Both the position numbers and the translations under genes were made by a program. Shown one piece after another: positions 22,973 to 35,648 of a DNA stretch of 64,000 bases; positions within the stretch are counted from its first letter, which is position 1, and every line of letters begins with the position of its first letter. Source of the stretch: Letharia columbiana (Eukaryota > Ascomycota > Lecanoromycetes > Lecanorales > Parmeliaceae); NCBI RefSeq assembly GCF_014066305.1, contig NW_023501042.1, positions 310,001-374,000 of the forward strand, written 5' to 3'. The notes beneath the pieces were generated by a model that did no database searches, was not told the DNA's origin, and saw only the letters and a list, made by a program, of their open reading frames with translations.

Positions 22973-23096
22973 GCCAGAGAAAGCGGTAGGTGGGCCCGCG
23001 TACGCCAGAGAAAGCGGTAGGTGGGCCCGCGTACGCCAGAGAAAGCGGTAGGTGGGCCCGCGTACGCCAGAGAAAGCGGTAAATAGGCCCGCGAAC
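22973..23096. repeat. 31-bp minisatellite, 4 copies
   Basis: The unit begins gccagagaaagcggtaggtg. Copies lie at 22973, 23004, 23035 and 23066. The first three are essentially identical and the fourth has several changes. A looser repeat (gaagacaaaatc...ggctggg) follows at about 23107-23200. Confidence 0.92.
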
Positions 23097-23547
23097 ACTA
23101 TTTGGAAGAAGACAAAATCAGCGGAAGGCTGGGGGAGAGGTCCGAGGCTGGGAAAGGGTGGAAGAAGACAAAATCCAAGGCTGGGAAAGAAAGGGTGGGG
23201 GAAGGCGAGGTCGATGGATCGGGGAACGAAGGACAGAGGGAATGGGTGTCTCGGTTTCGTTGCGGATGGACTGCGCCGGCCTCCTCGTTGTCGCTGTGGG
23301 CCTCTTCATTATTTGTTGCAGGTGGCTGTTTGGCCAAGATCGTGACGGGAAAGGTTCCGGATGGGAGTTTTGCACGGTGTCTTCGGTGTAGCATACATAG
23401 CAAGCATGGTATCTCAGAAGTAACAATCAAACAGACACCTTTTAAGCCCAACGCCATGGCTCGATGCACCGTTGCCTTAATATGCATACCGTAGTCCCCT
23501 TACCCTTCATACCATCATCTCCCATGAGCCGTAAATCCAATGGCCTA

Positions 23548-24397
23548 TCATCCGCCCTTTTCCTTACCCTCATCACCGACCTCTGTCTTCGTTCCCTCGT
23601 TCTCAGTATCTGCATTCTCAGCATCTTCCTCCTCCTTCTTCTTGAACAGCCCATAAACACTCCCCACCCCCCGCGGCGCGATACTTACCCCCTGAAACCT
23701 CGCCTCCGCCAGCCTCTTCCCAGCCTTCACACTCTCCGTCACCCACTCCACGCCTACAAACTTCACCCCCTTCCCTCTTACCCTCTGTATCTCCTTTTGG
23801 ATCTTACTCCCAGACAATCCACCTCCTGCACCTCCCCCTCTGCCGTCGTTCGGCTTGCCCACTATAACGTGCGTGACGCTACGCCGGCCGAGGGCGATTG
23901 AGATATGGGCCCCGTGTTCGGCGAGGAGGTGCTTGAGTTTGTGGTCGCCGATCGCAGGGGCGGTGGAGCCGTTGATGTAGATGCAGAGGCCGGTGAAGAT
24001 ACCTCTCTCCTTCTCTTTCTCCGGCGTCGTGGGTTCTTCCGGTTCGTCGAGCAAAGACTCCGGGTCCTCCCTCTTCCTCTTCCGCTTCTCCCTCTCCTGC
24101 GTCCCCAACTCCGCCTGGCTCCCCTGACTGACCATCAAGCCCACATCTCTCCACCCCTTCGGTCTCAATCCCGGCGCGCCCTTCTCCCACCCCCCCATTC
24201 TCGGTCCTGCCATCCCGGCCAAAATCCTTCGACCCGGCCCCCACGGTATCAAAGACCCTCTGCCCTCCCCCTTCGCCGGCGCGGAACTGGTGTCCTAATT
24301 TCAAAGTGCGAGAGGCGCGCCATGACGTGCTGCCTGCGAGACGGTTGTCTGCCCGCTGATGGCCGGTGGAGGAGGAGTTCCAAGGGTCGAAGGTCTT
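23548..24397 (-). CDS. BRCT-domain protein interrupted by a 1-bp frameshift
   Basis: The C-terminal frame (about 24250-23548) holds one BRCT domain. GIFTGLCIYINGSTAPAIGD comes first, then LKHLLAEHGAHISIALG, VTHVIVGKPND and finally VKFVGVEWVTESVKAGKRL with the diagnostic Trp. An acidic tail follows. Upstream, a second frame reads KTFDPWNSSSTGHQRADNRL and then RVFDTVGAGSKDF, the conserved N-terminus of this fungal family. The two frames meet in a C7 run at 24190-24196; six bases would join ENGG directly to WEKGAPGL. BRCT domains bind phosphopeptides in DNA-damage signalling, so a nuclear role is likely. The start codon is unresolved: the frame continues upstream past 24397 without an obvious ATG. 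Either the gene is newly broken or the run is a sequencing or assembly error. Confidence 0.75.
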
Positions 24398-25993
24398 GCG
24401 GAGAGGTTCCGGGGCAGGGGGTATGTGGGGGGTGGGGGCTGGGCATTGTTGAGCGTAGGAGATTCGGGAGTGGGGTGGTCTGTCTGGGGAGGGCGCGCGT
24501 GGGCGAGGCGAGGCAGGTGTTGGCGGTGCCTTGGCAAACAGAGACAGACCCTGTCAAAATGACGAGTGGCGGGTGGCGAGTGGCGAGCTGGAAGCTCGCA
24601 GCTTCAGTCAGAGTCCGATGTCCGATATTGCATGACAAGATGATACTGGTGGTCAGTGCAGAATCCTGTTTCAGACGCGATAGTTTGGGCGTGGCGTGGT
24701 GGGCGTTCCTGCAGTTTGCAGACTGAAAATTGGCTGGTGCGGATAGAAGAGCAGAGACAATGACTGCCAGATCCAGCTTCGGTTCTCGTGTTGTCAATCT
24801 TGTGGATCCCCGTCACTGGGTCTTTACATGCGTCGAAGATCAGTCCCCGTAGATGCTGGCTTCCTATTATTCTTCGTTGCTAGTGCTACACGCTACAGCA
24901 TCTGTCATCAAGTCATCAGATAATCTTCTTCGGATCTTCGGGTTGTTGAATACAGTTTACATGCGAAGCGCAGAAACATGCAGGTGCGTGGAGGAGTCAG
25001 GAGAGGTAAAAACATTGGAGCGGCTAACTCGCAAACTACTTCATTCGGATATGTTCGGAGGATAGAGGATAGAGGGACAGACCCGCGGCTGGTTAGACTG
25101 AATCATGAACGTGCCTCAATTGTGCAGTACATATGCGCTGCAGATGACTATGGCACTGTGCATTAGTCCTGCTTCGCCGGCTAAGGATCCGTAATCTACA
25201 GGTCTGACAGCAGTAGTAGTGGTAGAGTAGCCTCTACGCCCCAACCCCAACCTGGCTGTTTCACCAAAGATCTCCAGTTTATCATTGCGAGCTCCTAGGG
25301 CCATCTGGACAATGTCATGCGAGCATGGGTACAGATGTACAATCGGACTTACTCGATCCCACACTCGATTGCCCTTTTCGGGGAAACTGGTGACATGCGA
25401 AAGGGCGATTCAAATATGCGAGCCAACCGTCTTCCATTGTCATGCTACCCTAGAGTTTGCCAATATCAGATCGGAATACTCTCGCAAGCCAAAAATGCTA
25501 ACACTATCCAGCTGCTCATCTCCCCGGCCTAGGTCCATCACAGGCTTTTTTGGTTGAATTAAACACTGTATTGCCGTCATAATACCGCTGCTTTCACACA
25601 TATCCATCGTAAAGAAAATCGTAATCGTAAAGCCCACCTCTCTTGCGCGGGGTATTGACAAATGGGTTCATGAAGAAGTGAAGCTCGTGTCGTTATGTCG
25701 TAAATAATTGGTGGAGTAAGATATGGTAGAAATGGAGTCGTAACGGGGCTTCTGGGAAGCTTGAGTAGAGGTCATAGAGGAACATGAGATGACGGATGTG
25801 TCTTTGGCGTGGCGATTGGTCATGCCACAGAAAAGACATTAGAGAGATTTGTATGCAAGAGTGGTTCGTAGATGGTCCAGAATACAGCTGATCATTGAGC
25901 GTCAAGATTAGTCGGATTGGCCAAGTCTTTATCGATCTGACCTCGCACTTCGTCCTGCGCTAATATGAGTGTCCAGAGTCGTGATTCCTTGGC
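24398..25993. other. Gene-free interval
   Basis: The first 150 bp may hold the 5' end of the BRCT gene. Beyond that only short frames without recognisable products occur. The stretch from about 25600 probably includes the stuA 3' region. Confidence 0.5.
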
Positions 25994-28543
25994 TCACCGA
26001 TGAGCGCGTGGAGTTGCAATGCTTCGAGGTCGATTGGCGCTGACGGGCTTTACATCGCTTTCGTACGAGGTGCTGGCGATTTTGCCAGCCCCACTGCCCT
26101 CTCGGCCCATCTTCCGACGTTTCATGGATTCCATGTCATCATTGCGACTTTCAGGTCGAGAAGTATACTCTTCATCCTCGCGCATTCGCTTATTAGATGA
26201 GTTGACACCATTGGCCTGTGTGGGAGCGTATGGATGAAGCGGTGCCGTCGAGTAGTGTTCTGCACCGTTATTGCCGTTCGTCACTGTACCGCGAGTATCA
26301 CTCATTGGATTGTAGAGGTTGCCCGATGGCGCAGCGCGAGGCGGGGTATGATATCCGGCGGCAGACCACTGTTGTTGGCTGCCATTGGATGTACGGGGTG
26401 TTGATCGACCGGAACCGTTCTGATGGGATTGAGACCCATTAATGTCAGAAGGAGCTTGGGCATGTTCTCCATGCAAGGAGCCCATATGCGAGGCTGAATT
26501 GTAATGATTGTATTGACCGCGGTGGGGAGCGTAAGCGCTATTATCGTGCGAGTACTCGCCCTCCGGCTCATGCTCTGCTTCCTCGTGGCCCACCCGATCA
26601 GTTCCCTGGCTGTGGCCGTAAATGTCGTTCTTTGAGTCACCGTGTTCGCTCTCTGCCTTTGATCCTGGCGCGCGTGTTGCAGGGGGTCCCATATCTTGTT
26701 TCCCGTAAGAACTTGATGACAAGGGCGCACCATGTGACATGCCCTGCTGTTGATGTTGCGTTGCATATTGACCTTGCTGCGGGGCAGCTGAGGAGTACAT
26801 TGGTCGGTTATTATCGTATGATTGATGACTTTGATACGGTTGCAAAGTCGGCATCGAAGCACCTGGGGGGGTTGTTGCTGGCGTAGCCGGCGTTGAGTGT
26901 GGGTGACTGTCGAGCATTAAGGGTTGAGCATTCCCGGGGATGCTCTGTCCTTCCCAACCATAGGAACCCTGGTTGCTTAGTCCCATGCTGGTGCTTGATG
27001 CGCTAGTTGGAGGAGTAGGAAAGGTGTGAGCTCTATCCAAGCCCGGTCTCCCTGCGCCTGGATGAGGAGCAATCGAGTGAGGTTGTTGGGAGTTCATAGA
27101 GCTGCCCATTGAATGGTGGTGGTGCAAAGATGGAGCTTGCGAGCCTGGATGACCCACTCCCCCACCTTGTGCCTTCGATGTTTCCAGTCTTCGACGATCA
27201 GCTGCAGCCATCACTGCATTCGTCCTGCTTTGATTTGTGGGATGGTATAGAAGAGCCCCAATGTTATGCACAAACAAAGGATACAACGACTCTGTGATCT
27301 TTTCCTTGTTGGCAAAGTCTAGGGCCCGGTCGAAAGGAATCCTGTATCTGAATTAGCGTCAAGAACACATCCAAAAAGCTCCAGTTTCATACCAGACACC
27401 CTTGAGATGCATTGGACCGATCTTAACCACATGTCGGGTCTTTTCGCTTTTGAGTATTCCATCTCGTCGACCTCGAGTCATTCCCGCCACATTGAGGAGC
27501 TTTGTGCCATTGATCATATGATTATCTGTCAGTCGCATTAGTCCAGTGTGCTTGAGCTGTGATGCATCTAGTCAAAGTGCATGATGCAAGCTGCATGCAA
27601 TGGGCCTTACCATCTCTCCGAGCAACGCACACACCCTTAGCTTCGACTTGAAAGCACATGCATCCCTCGTCCTCCCACAGAGTTGCAGTTACCCTGGGCT
27701 TCATACCTGAGGGAGCCACTTGGCCAGTTGTATCCGGATTTTGTGGAGGGTAGTTTGGAGGAGGGCCAGTGGGCGCTCCCACGTACGTATGCTGTGCAGG
27801 TCCGCCAGCTCCCATCGCTGTTTTGGTTAGCCAAAGAATCGCCAGTTTGGTCAAGAACTGTTGGGAATACCTGGTAAGGGTAGCAGTCCCGAATTCATCT
27901 GCCCAGCCATAGAAGAGGACACTGGGTGGCCAGGGCCTGATGGAGAGGTTATGCTGTTGGGGTAGCCATACTGGCCGTAGCCTGGAGATTGCGCATAACT
28001 GCCAGGTCCTGGTTGCAACGGTGGCGGCTGTTGTGCATAGCTGGAATATGGGGTCATACCGCTTGCAGTGGTGGAGTGAGGTGCGTACGGTTGTCCTCCC
28101 GACATCTGAGGCTGTTGCGACTCGAGGTATTGGTGCTGCTGGTTCATTACGGGCTGATAGTGACCGGTAGGCTGGTTATAATGACTTGACTGCGTATAAT
28201 CCGAGCGCCCTTCAGAATCCTCTGGCAGTCCGTGGATCGGAGCCGCTGAGCACAGAGAAGTTGGTGAAGGCGACGGCGTCTTTAGGCCGATCCCACTGTT
28301 GTTGTCAGAGTACGAGCCTGCGTGGGTGGTAGAGTATTGGATGCCGTGAGCGCTTGACAAAGGCTCTGAACCTCCGACCCGGGCGGTTGTTGACGTGTAG
28401 GACTGAGGTAGGTGCAGATCTGGCAGGCGATCACTGGGGAGCTTTGGACGGGAATAATTTGAACTGTGCCACGGACTGTCAACAGGGCCACGGTTTTGAA
28501 CCTGGGATATCGATGGGAGCTCCAGTTTTTCGGTATTGATCAT
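25994..28543 (-). CDS. stuA: APSES transcription factor StuA
   Basis: Four exons (28543-27871, 27817-27611, 27525-27393, 27341-25994) encode 786 residues. The introns are 27818-27870, 27526-27610 and 27342-27392, all GT...AG. The APSES DNA-binding domain spans about residues 262-385 and reads [54 protein letters not shown] and [19 protein letters not shown]. This matches the StuA/Phd1 class closely. Flanks are Gln/Pro/Ser/Tyr-rich, as usual. A bipartite nuclear signal (KRMREDEE...MKRRKMG) lies near the C-terminus. StuA controls conidiophore and spore development and often secondary metabolism. The start at 28543 is the first in-frame ATG ([11 protein letters not shown]). It is longer than the Aspergillus protein because of extended low-complexity ends. 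A large gene-free region lies upstream. Confidence 0.95.
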
Positions 28544-31500
28544 CAATGGCCTGATTGACCTTTTGGAGATTCTATTGCTCAAGACTGCGACGGAGATGGG
28601 TACGGCAATTCCAGACAGTAGTCTTCGCTTGCGACTGCTGGCTTCGTAAGGGGAAAAGCGCAGCTCGTCACGGTAGAGTTTGTATATGGCTTTTCCCTCC
28701 GAGACTCGAGAGGATCAAGAGGCTCCGATAATAGTACACGCGTTGTCGTCGTCTCGGTAGTTGAAGCAATCCAATTGCTTGGCAGGTGACCTATATGAAC
28801 GGCGTCTAAGGCGAGGGTGTCTCGAATAGGAGATCTATCAAATGTGTGATTGGGTATGTAGAGCACTGCCAATGGGTGTGGTAAGAATCCAGGTGGGATA
28901 TGGGTATGCAAGGCGGGTCAGGCTGATGTACAGAGGATTGTGGCAGATGATTCTGCGCTTCGACTAAGGTGCGGATGTGCCTGAAGAAGTACTGCAGCGC
29001 TGTATCAAGACATCAAAGGCGTGTCACTCGTTTCAGGTCGTTAAGGGGGGGGCTTTGAGGTTGTTTGCTTGCTTTGATGCAGGTAAATGCAAGTGGATCG
29101 CTGTGCGCTGTAGCGTGCTGGATAAGGCGGAAAGAGGAAGGTTTCAGTGCAAAAGCGCTTCGAACACGCGTCTATGAGGTACTGGTGTTTTGAGGAACAA
29201 AGATCGTGTAGATGGCCGTTATGCTCGTAGAGTTTCGTTGACTAGTAAAGTTGTCTTGGGGGGGGGGTTTGGAAAAGTTGACGTCTCCGCAGCTGTAGAA
29301 GCTCAGGTTAGCGCTACAAGATCGCGCAAAACGTAGGGCATGAGGATGAAAGGAATGATGTTTGCATGACTTCCGTCGTACATACGTACCTCCTGGCTCG
29401 TGAAAGGTGCATGCAAGAAGTGCAGCGCTGAACAAAGCTCTGCCCACTTCCCAGGCTCAGGGAAGGGAGGGGGATTCTGTGAGAGGCACAAGACGGCGGA
29501 GGCTGGGAGTGCGCTGTTAGCGTGTAAGCTAGTTGCTTCGGCGTCTGGGAAGTCCGCCGTGATGATAGGATACCTTACACCCGTGACCAGCAACCAAATC
29601 TCGGATGATGTCTGCTGCTAATATATCCCGGATGAGAGCAAAAGCGAATGATGGGGATCTCGGTTTATAATGCGTTGGAGGCGTCCAGGTCCAATGAAGT
29701 AGATCAGATCTGGGAGAAATGCGCTCTGGATATGCGCGAGGGCAATCTTGGGACTTATGTTGCGCTCTGTGCGATACGTGTCTTGTTGGGCAGCCAATTG
29801 GCCGGGAGCGAATAATGTTAATGAGAACAAGGACACGCGGTTGCAATTCAGAGGCAGAATTGTGAATTGGGCTGTGGTAGGAAGACTGATAGACAGACGA
29901 AGGTGGTGACCGTTGAAAAAGCAGTAGTCATGCAAGAGAGCGGGAGACGGGCTCTTTTTGATGCAACTCAACGGCTCGGGGCGAACTACAGGGAAAAGGC
30001 TGGTCTTATCAAGTCAGTGCCAGGTCTCAATCAAAATGATAGTTTGAATGGGTATAATAGTTTGTGGGAGTTGGGGCAAATTGCATTGTTATTAACAGTA
30101 ATCAAGTCCTGCCAACAATTGCAATATCAATAGTAATAAAAATCATAATAATCATAATAATCATAACTGATCTACTGTACTAATTTACACCATTGATCGA
30201 GGGAAGAAGAATGGCCGGCGGGAGTAAGAGAAGAAAAAAAAGCCAGGGATTAGTGTAGTATGGGTCTAACAGTCTGAGGACTCTAATGGTCGGTCCGTGT
30301 TCAATATCGAGAGAGAAAGCTGTCTCTTCCGCTTTTAGGGGCCTGCACATGCAGGCAAGCGAAACTCTCTTTTTCAACTGTCCTATCCTTTCCCACAAAA
30401 CCCCCTTCTTACCCTTGTCTGCGAATTTGGATCGACATCCCAAGGGTGACTCTTGATACGCGGGCTTGAGTCAGCCCAATTGGTCGGCCCGGAACACGCT
30501 TGGTCCACTACTGTACTGGAACCGTGAAGATCACAAGGTTTGTGGGAGCATATTCACCTACCTACGATCGTCCGCTCGGCTCGAATTGAAAAAATCTCCC
30601 AACCCGAAAAAGAAAAAAGGGAAAAAAAAAGAGAAAAAACCCCCCTTGGACTTGAGATGCCTGTAAGAAGAAAACAGTTCATGCATTCGCGATCGCGACG
30701 ATAAGGCAACTTCAATTCGTCCCAGGTTGAGAGTGTTATTTGCATGCACGCATTGTGCAATTTGGAAATTAGAAAGGGTCAGTGTAGACGCTCGGGACTC
30801 GGGAGAGCAGTTGAGCTATAATCTAACTGGCGGATCCACCCATTTTGATGGGCCTTCCTTTCCGAGCCATTGCAATTATCGTGCATCTACGGCGACTTCC
30901 CTTTAGTTATACGATGCAAATTCTCAGCGATCCTGGGTTTTCGGTTTTCATAAGCCCCGTGGCAATGATGACTATGACTATCAGGACACCCAGTTCCCAT
31001 TCAACCAAGCGAGCCGAGACACGTAAATCCCCCACGTGATTAGCTGTCCGACTAATCAAGGGGATTCAGGCAAACGACTGACTGACTGAATGAATGAATG
31101 AATGAGGCACAGCGCCTGTGAGACGAGGAAAGATGAAAGGGAAAAAAAAGGAGGGTGTGGTGCCCTCGGATGTCCCAGTTTGCTGAAAGATGGGAGGTTC
31201 GAGGCTAGGAGAGAAGACGTGATAGGACATGCCAGAAGAATGTCTGGGGGAACGGCGAACTAGAGCTGGAAGAGGACTAGACTTTGACGTTTCGATCCGC
31301 GGGTGGTGTGTGGAGAAGAGAACCGGGATGAGCGATTTGATAGGCCGTCAGCTCTTCGTGGCTTTTGACAACGCATCAGCCCACTCACAGGAATTTCGAG
31401 GTGCGGCGCTTCTATCTTTTGGCGGTGAACCCAAACGTGGCATAATTTACACACTTACGGTAGCAGTAGCAAACCACATGTCACACATCCTTCACCAAAA

Positions 31501-33801
31501 CAGAATCCTTATTACCTGAGTATTCCCAGATTTCAAACCAATAATTGCCCCGATAACGAGCCTGCTGATCTTGCCTTGGAAGAGGGAACCAAAGATTTTC
31601 ATGGCATAGGCAGATTCTTCCGACCATCGGAGTTATTATGCATGACCTTTGCTGACTCCTCTCCTTCCCAGCCCCTTAGATATTCCTGTATTGAGAAATA
31701 AAGTAGGGTAGAGTAGTAGACAACCTTTTCAAAGTACAACGGCGATCTGCATAGGCAAGGAGGGGCGCCGACGCCGCGCAATTAAGCTCACACCGCATCC
31801 CGCCGCACAATGCTGTGCATATGTCTCGTCTCGAAGCGTATCTTCTTGGAAAAATAGCATTTGAAACATCTGTGCCCTGATGCTTAGATCTCCGCGTCCG
31901 GTGCGGTGATGTCAGCTTCGGCGATTGCAGCATGTTGATAGGGTCTTGGAGTGGAGCAACGTACCGTGGATTGATTGGCCTGATTTCATTTTTTTGCGAT
32001 AGTGGTTACCCTTAGATCCCGCTCTGGTTCCCATGGGTATGCGAGTGTATTCCTGGCCTAACCGTTGCGCTCTGCCTCACGGGGAAATGGGAGATTCCGG
32101 AAGCAGGCGCAGATAATCTTTAGCTCTCTCTGCTCTCCAGGTTTCATCTTAACCATCAGCCTCTTGACAGCTTGATCTGAGCATGTCAACTATCAGAAAG
32201 CGTGAAATTCCATCAAGGCTGTGAGTGGATGGCAAGGTGTTGCCCGGTAAAGGGGGCGGGGGGAGGGTAGGGTCAGTCGCTGAATGGGGAGGGAGGGTCT
32301 TGTGGAGTCTGGGTTGAGGCGAGCGAATAAGAGAGAAACACGTCTGGACCCGCCGTCCACCTCTTCCCACTTTTTCTTTCATGGCCCAATACCCAGCAGC
32401 GCAGGAGGCCAGGCTTCTGTTCACATGTTCTCCCCACCACACGCCACACACGAAAAGAGGGAAGATTAGCATTTATCAATATCGAAAGGAAGGAAGGATT
32501 CTTTCCTCGCTATCGGATCACCAGTCACGGGCCAGTCAATTGGTTTTTTGGTTTTTAACCTTTTTTTTTTCCACTTTGTACTTTACGGCCGTGCATAAAG
32601 TACATTCATTAGCTTAATACTAGTGTAGGACCTTATCGCTAGTACTACTACCTGCCGAACAAGGGGAAAACGGCTTATGCCCTTCCTTATGCAAGCTACC
32701 CCTCAATTCCGCTTATCCTTGCCTTGGATTACTCCGTCTGACTGGCTGCGCATCCTTTTCCCTAAAGGCAGCTAAAGCCAAGTCCCCATGTATCATGTAC
32801 CATGTATCATGTTGTGCATGCTGTAGCGGAGCCGCAGGAACGGTACCTACCGCCAACGTATGCAGGATCATACATACTACCTACATACACACAACTTGAA
32901 ACACTCCATCAGCCGACCACATCTCTTGGAGCTCGGTGGGATCAAAACTCCATCTCTTGTACGAGATTGATGGCGCCCATTCGAAAGCATGGCTTGACAG
33001 ACCACCGTGGCAAATCTTGCTATGAGTGAGACACTGAATTTGGGGAAATCCTGCCACAGATCCTTATTGGGAGGGTGTAAAAGACGGATCCTTCCGGACC
33101 GTCGTGAAAGCTGAAACCCAATGAACTACACAGCATCAAGAGCATTCAGAAGTGAAGGCGCTGAGACCGTGAAGCTTACGGCCGAACCACCATTTCCCCA
33201 CTTAACTCGGACTTCTAAAAATGGGATTCAAGATTGTACAGCCTGTTCCAGTAGCCTTGATGCACATACTCCGGGGCTGATGCTCAAGTTTTGACAATTC
33301 CGCAACAGCCTTTGGAGCCAAAAAGGGACACCCCCTAAGGCTGCGAGCAGAGCGCTCCCTCGACTGGCATCAGTCTGCTACCCAAATCTTCCGAAAATCA
33401 ATGGGTCCAATGACGCATCTGTACTCGGAAGACCAGCTTCCTGCCTTCTATGTCTTCAACGGGCTGTGAGATTAGGAGGTTGACTAGTCTGGCACTCAGA
33501 ATCCCAAGGTCTGCGTGAACACTGGGATACGAAACCACATGAGTTGTACGTAGGCGAAACACGATGTTTCGGATGATTTCCTCAGACTCCATTTACGCTG
33601 ATCACTAGGCGCTTGCTACGCTATTCCTCGAGTTACCAATTTTAATATGAAATTTCTTAAGCAATCTCCGTAATATCTATGTTGCGGCTTGCGCAGTTAA
33701 GCGTGTCAGCTAACCCTTTCCCATTCCGTTCTTACGGAAGTATGGAATTCGCTAGTGGGCTTGCTCCGATGATTACCCTCTCATGGCAAGTCACAGTCTA
33801 T
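28544..33801. other. 5.2-kb gene-free region upstream of stuA
   Basis: No gene is recognisable on either strand. It should contain the stuA promoter and perhaps a long leader. Simple-sequence tracts include CATAAT repeats (30130-30170), A-rich tracts (30590-30650), GAAT tetramers (31085-31110), a T10 tract (32558-32575) and repeated catgtatcatgt units (32786-32815). Scattered short frames have no product I can name. Confidence 0.6.
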
Positions 33802-34697
33802 TCAAGAGATGTCTGCCTCGATATTCATATTCTTTAACCCTACGACCAGCTCCTCCGCACCTTTCATGTAGGTGACCGGTGCTCCATGAAGACCCGTGGT
33901 CTCTAGGCCAGACACCAGCTGGTCTGAATGAGTGAACGAGCGTCCTTGTAGGCTCATCTCTCCAACAGCTGCCACCTCATGAGTCCGCGTATCTGCCAGC
34001 CCGTGGAACAGTCTCCCCGGACCCAACATAGAGCGCAAAATGCCATGCAACTGCCCTCTCGGTGACGCTGTTTCAAAAGGAGAAGCCAGCAAATTGCAGC
34101 GTCCAAGCTCAGCGGCCATGCCAATATAGGTCTTCTCGAGCCTGTCGGCATATGCGTTCCAGAGACCGTGGAGGTAGGTGAGATACCTATGCGGCATGGT
34201 TCTTATAAACCAATATTCGTGTTCCGTTATATCCTCGAGCGGCCGTCGGATAGGCCTCGCTGGGTGAGAGGCAAACATGCGGACGAAGTTAATGTATTCA
34301 TCTTCTGAGATCTAGCACAATTAGGAGTCAGCATTGCCATTCGTAGACAAGGACTTAGTAATAAGACATGTTTGAGGAGTAGAAAGACTGTTAAATGGGG
34401 ATCTTATTCCCCCAGCATGTCTCGCGACTCGAAGAGCAGTCTCGAAAAAGGACTGAAAAGTGCCTTCCTTACCTGAAGGTCTGCTGTTTGATTGCCCATG
34501 TGCTGAAAAACTTTTTCGACGCAGTCGGTCCACGCGTTCCAGGTGGTCATGATTCCTTGGACGGCCTTGGATATATCTGCTTCGCGGTCCATTGATTCTT
34601 CCGCCAGCCACGAAGGGCGCACAGGCAAGGCGGGAACTTTACGTGGGTCTGAAATGCTGAGGCAGTCCATTGCGTTGGTGATTTCGAACCCCATCAT
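33802..34697 (-). CDS. Paralog B of an unnamed W-motif family
   Basis: Two exons (34697-34473 and 34311-33802) are joined by a 161-bp GTAAGG...CTAG intron (34312-34472) and give 244 residues. The first unit reads TTWNAWTDCVEKVFQHM. Directly after the intron comes the linker ISEDEYINFVRMFASHPARP. The second unit reads GLWNAYADRLEKTYIGM, followed by QLHGILRSML and a longer tail. Spacing and order match paralogs A and C, so the shared architecture is visible by eye. The intron falls exactly at the junction before the linker, where A has none. No signal peptide or membrane segment is present. Function is unknown. It lies beside paralog C on the same strand, about 950 bp away, which suggests an old tandem duplication. 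The promoter has repeated TGTTGACA elements. Confidence 0.75.
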
Positions 34698-34825
34698 TGA
34701 ACTGTGAGCTGCTGGAATTTTGGTGGTGGTCAGTGTGCAAACAAAGTTGGCACGCTGATAAAGTCATCAATGATGACCCACACAGGTTTGCAATCAAGAA
34801 GTGTTATTGTACAGGTACACAAAGA

Positions 34826-34941
34826 TGTGTTGACAGAGCCTTTGTACGGAGTGTTGACAAAGCCGTTGTCAACTCATCTTCAACAAACGCCTTTTACCAT
34901 TGTTCTAGGACTCGCAACCACCGACGCAATACTTTGTCAAC
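34826..34941. promoter_or_regulatory. Repeated TGTTGACA(A/G)AG elements, paralog B promoter
   Basis: GTGTTGACAGAG lies at 34827-34838 and GTGTTGACAAAG at 34851-34862. Inverse forms TTGTCAAC (34866-34873) and CTTTGTCAAC (34932-34941) follow. All lie 130-245 bp upstream of the ATG at 34697. They resemble a transcription-factor site, but the factor is unknown. Confidence 0.45.
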
Positions 34942-35648
34942 TCTGAGATGGAAAACTTGTTGGTGACGAAAGAGACGATTCATATGCCACCGCTGTTGTC
35001 CGCCATCAGCCATGCAAACCGTAAAGCTTGAGCTTAAGCATGTTTCTGGAAAAGAGTTAGGAGACCGGCCGTGTTCCGCCTTCCCTGGCTTGTGTGTCAA
35101 ATTCCCAATCCTGGGTCCCCAGTGCGACCAATCTCTGTGCCAGTGGTCGAGACCAATCCCTGAGTCTTTCAGCAAAAGATGGTACGCTTTGCGGCGTTCT
35201 CTAAGACTCCCAACTCAACGGCTCTCTCCTCTACTACAATCGGCAAGAAAATAACTTTTGCAATTTCAACCCGCTTTCTACATTCTCCCCAAGTACATTC
35301 CTATCAAAGTGGAAGCAATCCAGACATCCATGGAAAATCAGAATCACAGGCTCACAGCTCGCTTGCCGAGGTACTCTACCTACCTCCTGGCCAAGTGCTC
35401 CTGCATGACTACATTTTATTCAACAAAGTGGGATTCCTCAGTGTTGATTCAAAGATTGGACATCCTGATGCAAACAGTGGAAATCGTCAGGTCTTCGATG
35501 ATTCTCTCAGCAATTGATTTGAAGGAGATGCTTCCATGACTACCAACGTCCTCTCCGCTTTGTACAGATGTCCAGCTCCAAAGGCACAGCGCAGATGTAG
35601 CACCTGATAGCCAGTCCAAATACTGATCCCAGACGAGAAGCATTATTG

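Noticed and set aside
28579..28911. 110-codon upstream frame as a stuA uORF
   Set aside because: It begins at TTG, not ATG, so it does not qualify as an ordinary uORF.
34894..35175. Minus-strand Trp-rich frame between paralogs B and C
   Set aside because: Composition unlike the family and no ordered motif.
35449..35643. Fourth W-motif copy (VWDQYLDW) just past paralog C
   Set aside because: Only one short match in a different frame; no linker or second unit.
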